From Owenia fusiformis (lineage: Eukaryota > Annelida > Polychaeta > Sabellida > Oweniidae): a DNA stretch of 64,000 nucleotides. Under the pieces are notes generated by a model, which saw nothing but the letters and a program-made list of their open reading frames with translations, made no database searches and was not told where the DNA came from. The DNA lies in contig CAIIXF020000006.1 of the NCBI GenBank assembly GCA_903813345.2, positions 23,505,936 through 23,569,935 of the forward strand. The letters are read 5' to 3'. Both the position numbers and the translations under genes were made by a program. Positions 11,106 through 21,600 of the stretch are shown here, piece by piece (the stretch's first letter is position 1; each line of letters begins with the position of its first letter).

Positions 11106-12920
11106 TCATGCTTTGATATTCAAAACTTTAAAAGCAATGTCCTTTATTTCGCTGACATTGGGTTTGCCATTTGATAACACATGCCACTTGTATAAAATCA
11201 CGACATTCTTGGGAACTGGTAATAAACCATCTAATTGTTTAAGTTCTTTACTCGTGTCTTTGCAAAATGTTATTAAATCATCCTCAGATACCGTTTGACT
11301 ATCTTTTAAATAAACACATACACAGATTCCTTGTCCCAATCGTTGGTCGGGTATAGCGATAGCCAATGCTTTCGCCACTGCAGGATGAGCCAAAATGGTA
11401 TCTTCGATGGACTTAGGTGATACCAGAATAGTTCCTCGTTTTATGAACTCTTTTTTTCGACCTTGAACTGTGATGTGCCCACCGGCGTTCATTGAGCCTA
11501 AATCACCAATGTCATACCAGCCATTTTGAATTTTCTCCTTCGTTGCATCTGGATTTCCGAAATAACATGTAAACATTCTTGGGCTTTTGACTTTGATGTT
11601 GCCCAGTGTATTAATGGGTAGAATAGTGTTGTCATCAGTTACGATCTTAACCTCGGTATAAGGCAATGGGAAACCCGATGAGCCAATCTGTGCTTCAATT
11701 ATATCCCTAGTGGCATCATCTTCACAGAATTGACCAGATATGAAAGATGTCTCTGTTGTGCCATACCACATCGTAACACCAAGCGTCGGTAATTTGACCT
11801 TGACCTCTTCAAGTAGGTCACATGGCACCCTCTGTGTTCCAGTCCAGGCATTCGTGAATTTATCAAGCTGCAAATGTTCATATGATATAACATTTAACAT
11901 ATCCCGAAGCATGTATGGAGCGAGAATACCTCTGGTACATTTCTCACGTGATACGATCTGAAGAATTGTTTCAATTGTCGAGGCGCCTTGCGCAACTGAA
12001 TGTTTAGGATCGATGGTGACAGTTGTTTAGCCAGTTACCATACAATGAAACAGACCTGCCAAACCTGCTCCCCACGACATTGGCAAATCACTAAAGTACC
12101 GATCTTCAGCATTGATACGTTTCCTTTTTGCAATAAATCGATACGAATTGACTATCCCAAAATGTCTATGTACTACATGTTTTGGCCGTCCAGTTGTCCC
12201 TGATGTCTGATAGACTGCACAAATACTTTCAGCTGTAATTAAGGCCTTATGATTGCTCAATGCATCTGTATCTTCCCGTCCCGTATCCTTTATTAGATTG
12301 TGAAAATCTGATGCTCCTTTCATTGTTTTACCTATGCATATCACGGATTTAACGTGTGGTAAATCGGCGTCATATTCAGAAGTGCAGACTGTTTCAAAAA
12401 CTCGCCTTGTGACTTCATTAAATTCACGATCAATGTGATCTGCTTTTCGAAGGATGATTACAGCCCTAGCTTTCAAGTCATTCAAAGAGAGTTTTAAGTC
12501 ATCTCCGCTTTTTCTAGACAGCGAAAGGAAACACGGGACCAAATTCGCCTTTAATGCAGCCATCCATGCAACCGGGTGCTCAATTCGATTGGGAATAACC
12601 ATGGCAACCGCATCGCCATTGGTTAAACCAAGCCTGATTAGCGAGGCGGCTAAATTATCAGACTGGCGATGCCACTCCTTAAAACTAAGACATTCTCTTT
12701 TGTTAAGATCAATATCTGCAACTACAAGTGCATCCTTGTTCGGAAATTTATGTGCATGTCTTTCGAACGTATCAACAAGTGTGAGATTTGAAAGTTTTGT
12801 TGGTGATGTTACGTTAATGTAACTCTCTGTTAATGCCCCAGTCGAAGGTACAGCATCCTGGATGGAATCGGGTCCATCCATTTCCGTTGATATATCGGTT
12901 GAATTGTCGAATGTTTGCAT
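11106..12920 (-). CDS. Acyl-CoA synthetase (ACSF2/medium-chain type), intronless, one in-frame TAA
   Basis: One 605-codon minus-strand frame from ATG at 12920 to the stop at 11106, interrupted only by TAA at 12029-12027 (codon 298). The reading phase is the same on both sides. It belongs to the AMP-binding (adenylate-forming) family, which activates a carboxylate with ATP and then loads CoA. Motifs: P-loop TSGTTGRPK at 239-247, YGTTETS at about 386-392, YDIGDLG at 469-475, GRKKEFIKRG at 487-496, and SNGKPN with the catalytic Lys at about 586. The N-terminal SYI...T.VDTFERHAHKFPNKDALVV pattern is like ACSF2. No mitochondrial presequence is evident. The lack of introns beside spliced genes suggests retroposition. 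The TAA may be a fixed nonsense mutation, a polymorphism or a read error; if real, the product stops before the C-terminal catalytic motifs, and the locus is a young pseudogene. Confidence 0.75.
12027..12029 (-). other. In-frame TAA within acyl-CoA synthetase
   Basis: Between ...HCMVTG and TTVTIDPKHSV... the minus strand reads TAA. The 38 codons after it continue open to the next methionine and keep the family sequence, so no frameshift is involved. A single base change would account for it. Confidence 0.85.
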
Positions 12921-13289
12921 GATTCAGCCCAAAGACTATTTATTTGTTAGTATATTCTGGTTAGTTTCTGGTCTGAGTTTCTGAGATTTATCACAATCTA
13001 CTATAAATGATTGAATTCAGTGTAACACACGTCTACATGTTCCCAGTGAGTAGTAACTAGCAAATGTTAAGTTGTATGAAGCTCAAGTGTGTTAAGTCAA
13101 ATTTACATTTTATCGTAGATAAGGTGCAAGTCAATGTTCAATGATCCCACGTACACTAATAAAATCAGGTTGCATTATATGTTCACTTATATTCCAATGT
13201 TGCATGTTAATATAAGGCTAAATTAGACAAATGTCGTATCATCAATAATCGAAACAATAAATACGTTATATAATTTTCCATCATAGTCA
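12921..13289. other. Upstream region of acyl-CoA synthetase, no gene seen
   Basis: AT-rich and without a convincing reading frame or inverted repeat. It would hold the promoter of the minus-strand synthetase; no core element was recognised. Confidence 0.4.
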
Positions 13290-13690
13290 CTGTTCCACAA
13301 CTAGTTACTTTGACGGAACGTCAATGTAACAAAATGAATGAACTTCCTGGATTACATGGGAATGACGATTTTCAAAAGTGCATCAAAATTATAAATTTTC
13401 GACCTATTGTAATAAAGGAAAAAATTGAGAAACTTTGGAGGTATTGGAAATGAAGTCAAGTTACGTTTCCATCAATATTATTAGTTATTTCATTGCCGGT
13501 TAAGTAAATAAAAATTCAAATGTAAAGAGGCTTTAACACGTAGTTCAATGGGGGAGCTAATGTTGCCAAACTTATGGAGGGGAGATAAGGAGGTTTAAAT
13601 CGAGAAAACATAAAATTCGTAAAGAGGAAGTTAATCCATTTTGTTACATTGACGTTCCGTCAAAGTAACTAGTTGTGGAACAGTGATAGT
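13290..13690. mobile_element. Foldback MITE with GTTAC...TGACG palindromic ends
   Basis: About 60 bp at 13291-13352 is the near-perfect complement of 13632-13690: TCACTGTTCCACAACTAGTT at the left end, and AACTAGTTGTGGAACAGTGA at the right end. Each end also has an internal palindrome, GTTACTTTGACG / CGTCAATGTAAC. The same architecture and motif occur at the ends of the larger foldback element at 6655-8665, so the two are probably relatives. It is non-coding. Confidence 0.8.
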
Positions 13691-14045
13691 CTTCTCTTAA
13701 AACTTTGTTCCCCCCTCTCTTCACCTTCCCAGCACAAAACACTGCTGTTAAAGAAGATATGGGAGGGGGGGTCCATTTCCGTTAAATCGCATCCCCCTTT
13801 CGGTCCCCTGAACATTCCCCTCTTCATTTATCTATGACGTTTTTCCCTTTTTAAATTCCATCCCTACTCCTTATTTCATCTTCCATACCAAGTATTCCAA
13901 TCCCTCCTCCACTTTTTGGAAAATTAACATGAGACAAAAATAAGCAACCTACAAAAGGAAGACATAATGCCGATTAAAATCAAATATTAAATTAATTACA
14001 AAAAAGAACTGCTGGTGGTAAAGAACCACTTAAACAGATGACATG

Positions 14046-14537
14046 CAGGCCTGTCAACTGTCCCGCAATTTGCGTATTTGTCACGCATTTGCTGAAGAAT
14101 TTGTCACGCCAGTTATTTTTGCGTGACAAAAAATGTCACGCAAATACGCATTATACCTGATAATTGTCAAGCAAAAAGATTTCTGTAGAAAAATTTCTAA
14201 AAAAGATCGTCTACACAGCAAAAATACGAACGCCGAAAAAAAACGTACGCATTTCGTTCGGACTTTTCACGCGAATTACGTATATGTCACGCATTCCGTT
14301 CGAAATTTTTCGTACCTACCCCCCCCCCCCACGTTGATGGATGTGTGAAACGCGAGCGTAGCGATCGCGAAAAATTTGAGGTGTTCAAAATTTGGCAAGA
14401 TGTAATAAAATTTAAACCAAGGTGTTCAAAATTTGGATCAAGGTGTTCAGATTTGGACCAAGGTGTCCACATTTTGAGGGGAGGTGTTCAACATTTCCAA
14501 GTCACTCATGTTAGGTGTTCCCAAGTTGACAGGCCTG
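14046..14537. mobile_element. hAT-like non-autonomous transposon (492 bp) with target-site duplication
   Basis: The element begins CAGGCCTGTCAACTGT and ends AAGTTGACAGGCCTG. It is flanked directly on both sides by TGACATG (14039-14045 and 14538-14544), a 7-bp, possibly 8-bp, target-site duplication. A terminal CAGG and a duplication near 8 bp are hallmarks of hAT elements. The interior is non-coding and has tandem degenerate blocks: GTCACGCA-type repeats at 14090-14300 and AGGTGTTCAAAATTTGG-type repeats at 14380-14520. Related termini are seen in other marine-animal MITEs, as far as I recall. Confidence 0.85.
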
Positions 14538-14851
14538 TGACATGAGACATCCAGAAATGCGTAGACTCAAAGAAGGAACATCTCAAAATATTATGCATGA
14601 TTCTGTTGGATGGTGTCCAAAGAAGGTACAGTAAACGTGGTCATGACCAAAACACTGAGTGATGCCTGGTCTAAGATCAAAAATGATTTTAATGATATAT
14701 GCTAAACTACTTTGATATATTCAAATTGCAAGTGCCCGCAATCTTGACATCTGATATTTGATACAGCTATTTGATACTATGAGGTTATGGGATATTTTTA
14801 TGGTTTTTAATTGTTATGATTGTGTTCGAATCAACTGTAACTGAACTTAGA

Positions 14852-14986
14852 GTGGCATAATACGATTATATAATGGTTCATTCTGTATATCGTACATTCT
14901 ATACACTCGTGAGAATATAATATATTCACTCGTTCGCTACGCTCACGATATACAGAATGAACCATTATATAATCTTATTATGCCAC
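14852..14986. repeat. Long hairpin, 42-bp arms
   Basis: GTGGCATAATACGATTATAT at 14852 continues to a near-perfect complement ending TAATCTTATTATGCCAC at 14986, around a loop of about 50 bp. The two 42-bp arms differ at a few positions. It is probably a small foldback transposon. Confidence 0.75.
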
Positions 14987-15036
14987 TGGATACGGAGGAG
15001 TTGTATACGATGACGATATACCACTCTCCACTGTAT

Positions 15037-15247
15037 CACACTACTATACCTAACACCTAGAAATGCATAAGATACTTTGTTTGTCTAATTGAATCGTTTA
15101 ATATATTTTTGAAAGTGCCTTACTAGCATCTAATTTTCAACCGATAAACCATTCATAAGGAACAGACAAATAAAAACAAATACATAATCATTACTAATAA
15201 GCCAAATGGGTTGCTCATGAACACCAAATGCAAGGTATAGTAGTGTG
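15037..15247. mobile_element. MITE family 3, copy 1 (211 bp)
   Basis: It has perfect 15-bp inverted termini, CACACTACTATACCT and AGGTATAGTAGTGTG. The body shares GGTTGCTCATGAACACCAAA and GACAAATAAAAACAAAT with a second copy at 35007-35216 in the NCS-1 gene, in the same orientation and of the same length. Confidence 0.85.
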
Positions 15248-15673
15248 TGTATATCGTTGTTATAGACCCATGTTATACAACTGTAATTGGACTTAGAGTG
15301 GTATCGTTTTTATTGTACTTGGCATATTCGTGAAGCAGTGAAGACTGAGCGTGTTAATATATGTACTTGTGTGAATTAGTAAATATTCTATTCGATTACA
15401 AACTTAAGTGTTCAAAGTCTGTGTTAAGTGAATACAATACTACAAACCAGCTGACTATAGCATATAGTAGGCCAACTGTACACAGCTTAAAATGACCCTA
15501 TTTGATAAAATGGCACTAGAGCTTGAACATGTGTCTGGCTTTATCTATATATACCGATAAAGCAGAAATATATTATTTAAATTAAATGATATAGAATGAA
15601 GGTATTCATGGTAAAGGATATCCCATTGAGATCCTGAGTATTATCAAATGCTGAAGCCTAGTATCGTTTAGGG

Positions 15674-18600
15674 ATGGGAGAAAATAAACTTGGAAATGAA
15701 GTCGTGGAAATAGACGAGAGTGACATGGTTTCATTGCACAATGAAGGAACAGATGAGGAGGAATTTGTTAGTTTGAACAATGCTGCTATAGGAAGTAAAA
15801 ATTGTGTTGTCAACGATCCCGATGAAAACGCAGACGACAGCTCGAAAGCCCCGGATGGTGGATGGGGTTGGGTGTGCGTGTTTGCTTGTTTTTGTATGCA
15901 TATCTTAATAGGTGGCTTAGGAAGAGCGTATGGGATCATATATCTCGATCTCCTAGATACGTTTAATAGTACGGCTGCTGAAACTGCCCTTGTCGGAGGC
16001 ATGATGTCCACATTAAGGACAGGGTTAGGTAAAATGTTTTAAGATCTCTTTCCCAGGGTATATCACTTTTACATGTAGTCATTTTCTATCTCCATTACAT
16101 GACTTATAACAGAGTTGTACAAAATTATACCATTGATGATGAGTGGTATACATCATCGTTCTCAAATTGTATAAAAAGCAGTTCACAAGCAAATTATTAT
16201 TTAACTGTTGAAACATTATGTAGTTTATAAATTATGTAACTTTAGATATCACACTGCCAACTGTAACTACGCAAAGAGTGTCATAAAGTTACTTATGACT
16301 GGTTTTATTAGTTTTAAGTCTTCTTTCCAGGTTTCATTGGGACAACATTGAGTAACAGATTCACAAGCAGGAAGGTCGTGATGGCTGGTGGTCTGTTTCT
16401 AATCATCGGATGTCTTCTCAGTGCATTTCCTCCAAATCTCCCCTACTTGTATTTTAGCTACTCATTAATTGCTGGTAAGTAAAGTGAATATGAAATATTC
16501 CGAGAGAATTCAAAATGGGAAACACCTGTATTGTATTGTATTGTATTGTATTGTATATTCTTTATTTCCTCCATTAAATGAAGATTACAATTTAACATTT
16601 TAACTTAACTCAAAATTAAGGACAAATAAAATAATAATAATAAATATACATTATTTACAAATATTCCAGGTATTTACATATTTAAATGTAGTACAGCATG
16701 GTTTAGAATATAATCTATTTTCACCGCAGATACTATTAAAAATTGTTGCCAAATGCAATCATTACAATCAAATAACATATCTGTTCTGCTACCTAAAATA
16801 GTTTCAAGAAATATCTCATCATCAGTATTAAATAACGCCACTGAGTCAACAACTCCTAATGTATCAACAACAGCATTAAATAGATTATCTCTTTTTTGAA
16901 ATAGTACTCGACACTGTAACAATATATGTTTTGTGATGTCATTCGTCACACTATTGCAAAGAGGACAGCATCTATCAGTTTCTGAGTTCAGTATTAATAA
17001 GGATAAAAGCTGTCCCAATTTCCAAGTGTGAGATGGATAAATAATTCCCAATTTCCAATGTATTATTGGTTCGTACACTGTATGACTATTTCTAAAGCGA
17101 TATAGAGAGGCATCCTGATCCAGCATTTGGTGCCATAATTGCTGTTGTTTTGAAAAGATTTGTGCGTTAACTATCATTTTCCATTTGGATTTATGCATTA
17201 CAACAGTAGTTTTAATATAACGTTCAAACTCAGTATATAAAATAGGATAAGAATCTTTAAGTTGCAGAATATCAGCCAAAAAGCCCATTTGTTTGAGGTG
17301 TAAAACGTTTCTAACCAGCAAGCTAGATATTCTAATTAGTAAAATCTGTTTTTGAACATATAGATTATCAGTTCTCAGTAATCTGCCAAGAAACAGGAAT
17401 TTCATTTTATTGATGTAACTCTCAACGGACAATAGACCAAGCGTGCTCAAGACTATAGCACTAGGTGTTCTTATAGGGAAACCTTGGATTCTTTTGGCAA
17501 CCTGTCGTTGAGCACGCTCGAGCTTTTCCATTTCATTTTGTTTAATATTGAACCAAAGTTCACACCCATAAAATGCAGAAGGCATTATGATATTTTTCCA
17601 TATTTTGGCACTAGTTAGAGGGTTGAGACCATTACGGTACATACCAATAAAACACAAAGAGTTAAAAGTACGTGTTGCTTTAAGACAAGCTTCTGTTATA
17701 GCTGCCTTAGAGCTTACATGAGTATTAGAGTCAATGATATTGCCTACGTATATTTGTTGGTGTCTAGTTGGAAGGGATTCACGTCCAAGGTGCCAACGTG
17801 TTTCATCATATCGTTTTAAATGCAAATCATATATTAATATGGCACTTTTACATTTATCTAAGGGGAATCCTGCATGGTATACTAGACGCCAGCGACAGCT
17901 GTAATTATATACAATATCTAATAATTTTTGTAGTTCATTAGGCGTAGTTCCTAACACGGTAGTATCATCCGCTACTAGGATACATGGCATTATTAAGTCA
18001 TCGCTAAGTGCGACTCCTAGGCCAGAATCACATAATTCTTTTATAAGGTCATCAATGTATACCATGAACCAGAGCGATGAGCAAATTCTACCTTGACCAC
18101 AGCCCTGATTAATAGTAATTTCACGGGAGTATGACCCATCATATAGAATTCTAGCTTTCGTGTCGCTATACGATTTGACAAAGAGTCTCCAAGCTTTTGA
18201 GTTAATTCCAAGTTTATATAATTTTACAAAAAGTCCATTTCTGTACAATAAGTCAAAAGCTTGGAGATTATCAAGCATGGCTGTGAAAATGGGAGAGTTT
18301 CTCTCTTGGAAATGAGCTACTATTTCTTTAAAAACGAATGTGGCCATTTGACTCCCGCCATTATGGGCAAATTGCAATTTGTGCGGAACATTTGCACATT
18401 TTAAGATATGCATATTCCTTTCCAAGAGAATAGTATCCCAAAGTTTGTTAACAACAGAGGTGAGTGTAAGTCCTCTATAGTTTGTCCTGATTAATTTATC
18501 TTTTTTCTTGCCCTTGTACAATGAAATAATGACGCCAATTTTTTGGTTTTGCGGGACATATTCTAGCCTAATCATTGCATTGAATAGGTCAGTGATCACC

Positions 18601-21600
18601 TTAACTAACATGCTACCACCGTTTTTAAGATGTTCATTAGTTACCATATCTAAACCAGGAGCTTTGTTATTAGGACTCTGTACAATAATATCATGTATTT
18701 CCTGAGTAACGATAGGATTAATTAAGGTAGTATCATGGTTTGAAAATGATTCTTTGTAATTGCGTTGGAACTCAGTTTCAATATTTCGCATAAAGTCATT
18801 ATCAAAATGTGGAAACTGTTTGGGAGTCCCTAACATCTCAAAATGATCTGCCCATGCGTCCCTAATTAGACATGGATCTCTAATTATTGTTCCATCAACT
18901 AGTAATTCGTGCGAATTTGTTTTAAGTTTTCTGGATTTCCTAACCAGACGATAGAAATCATTTATGTTGAGCTCAGCAGCTTTGTCAAATTTAGAATCAA
19001 GATTACGTTCATAATTTATTTTAGCCTTCCGCAGTTCTGCACGAAAGAGACGTTTTGCATTTTTATATTGTGTTAAAGCTACATTGTTATGATTTCTTGG
19101 TCGTCCTGCGGAGATCCAAATGCGTCTAAACTGTCGCATTGATACATGAAGATTTTAAACTGCACCATATTTCCAAAAAGGATTCAAAAAGTGGTGAAAT
19201 TGAGATTTAGGTATCGCAAGGTCTGCTGCATCATTTAAACAACCGACAATTTCATGTGTCAACTTTTCCAAATCAGAATGATTATGTGCATTCGAAACGT
19301 TAATTTCTTTTAGTTTACTCTTAACAATATTACGATATCTAGTGAGCTGGTCTTCGTTAGCATTATTCCATTTTAGAACACTTTTATAGCTAGTTTCGAA
19401 ACACCTACTTTCTAATTCAAATTGCATATATATCGGATTATGATTGGATAAAATCAAATCATGATCATTAAGGACTGCACATTTTTTCACAAAATCCAGT
19501 TTAGAAGCAGGTATTATGATAAAATCAATGCATGATTGATGTTCAAAATCAGAACTACAATACGTATACACAGGGCCTGTCGTCAGGTTTTGTGCATTAG
19601 CACATACCAGATTAGAATCAAAAATAAATTTCTCGATACATTTTCCTCTATCGTTAATAGCACCAATAGAGCGTGGCCCTATATTAGAGGATAGGTGGGC
19701 ATTAAAGTCCCCTGCAATTATAACAGTACCCTTACTATTGTACATATCAAAAATATCCATCAAATTTTGAACATACTCACGGTACTCAAAAATCGACGTA
19801 TTACTACAGGGTAAATAAACCCCTATTATATACAATGGTTCAGTTTCTAGACCTATCTTTATTCCACAGATTCTGTCATTTTCAATGTCTAATTCCGAAA
19901 CATTTTTAATTGAATTTCTGTATAATATCCCGACACCACCTTGGCCGCGTCGTTTATTTACTATATCGATAGGAAGTGATTTATCACAGACAGCAACACT
20001 AGAAAAATGCGAATCAATGGAATTAAGATAATTAACATTGCAAGGATAAAGCCAATGCTCTTGTATAACACAAACATCAATGTCAGATAACTTCTGACAT
20101 AAATATGGCGTACTGTACATGACGCCTTGTACATTCCATGACATTAAGTTAAGTTTAGCAGTCATAGAAAGAATGACAAATATATATACAATAACACTTG
20201 AACTAATCAAAGTCTTCATATACAGTTTTGTTCTTATTAATCCACTCTTTCGAAATTATACCTTTAGGCCAAAAGGCAGGATCATCAATTATATATTGAA
20301 AGTATTTTGCTACAACATTTAGCCTCAAGGAATAAGCTGTGGTGATAGGAGAGTGATATTCCTTCAGGAGTCGAACAAAGGTAACAGTGACACCTTTGTT
20401 TCGTGCATACAGTTTAAGTTTGTTGCTCAATTCTTCAAAAGGGAGTTGAGATCTAACACGTGATATGAATAGGCGTTTAATATTTTGTCGACTATGTACG
20501 CCTGTGAATCCAATATCGTCCGGGTTGTTAAAGGTGGATACACTATCAGAGTTAGATGATCTTGAAGAAATAGGAACGGTAGGAATAGGTAGTGAAGCAC
20601 TGGGGGCACTGTTACTGTTAACAGGTGTTGTAACATTAGCTGCAGCAATCTTGTTTGATTTAACAGTGGATTTGTTAATCGCTTGTGGAGATCTAGTATA
20701 GGTTGTTTTGGGCGGTGTAATTGCTGCTTTTAAACAGAAAGTATGGGCACAATCACTAGAATTAGTTGCTGAAGTTAAGTGAGAAGAAGTAGTAACATCA
20801 GAGAGTACATTAGTTGCCATCGCAGCACTATTTGTCGTGACACTGTTGTCTTCAGCATCTTGATCAGCAGTTGTAGTTATGGTGGACTTGGCTATGTCGG
20901 TAGCATTATGTTCAGGTAGGTCAGTACTCTGGAGCGGTGAGGAGGAACAGTGTTGCATTATTGGTGATGGATCAGTGACGACAGGTGAATTCCTATTTGC
21001 AGTATCTGAGTGGTTGCTCCTTGGGGAGTTATCAGAAGATGTCATCACCAATTTACTAGTTTCATTAACTCGATTTAAGGTGGTGTTCGTGTTGACACAA
21101 TTTTTATGGACAGTAGCTAATTTGCCCTCAATTATGTTCAGTTTTGTTTTCAATTCATTTTCACATAAAGACAATTTTGATTTCAAAAGAAGAATCTCAT
21201 TGTTCTTATCTTTGATTGTAGAGTTTATTTGTTTTAAGTCATTTTTTGCTCTAAATTCCGAATCTCTCAATTGTTGTTCATTACGTTTCAACGCTTCATT
21301 TTCATTTTGAATTTGTTTTATTTGAAGTTTCTGTTCATCCAGTGTTTGAGAGATGTTTGCACATGTCTCTTTAATAGATAATAGATGATTCATCATCGAT
21401 TCTAACACAGGTGATGGGACTAATGTCGTATTCTCTGTTGGATCAACAGGTTTTGCCTGTTTAGTAGTAGTTGAGCGGACTTTCCGTGGGTTTACCATAG
21501 CTTTAATATCGCTGATATTTCCAGCTCCCTCGATGAAAAGAAATAAGTGATAAATATCAGTAGCGAGTTTTTCATTCGCACTGGAACTGGCTTTTTTCTT

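Noticed and set aside
12454-12822. 122-codon plus-strand frame
   Set aside because: Antisense shadow of the acyl-CoA synthetase.
11106-20219. Reassigned stop codon (TAA read as sense), suggested by two long frames each with one TAA
   Set aside because: NCS-1 and both glycosyltransferase copies end at TAA exactly where the families end, so TAA is a normal stop here.
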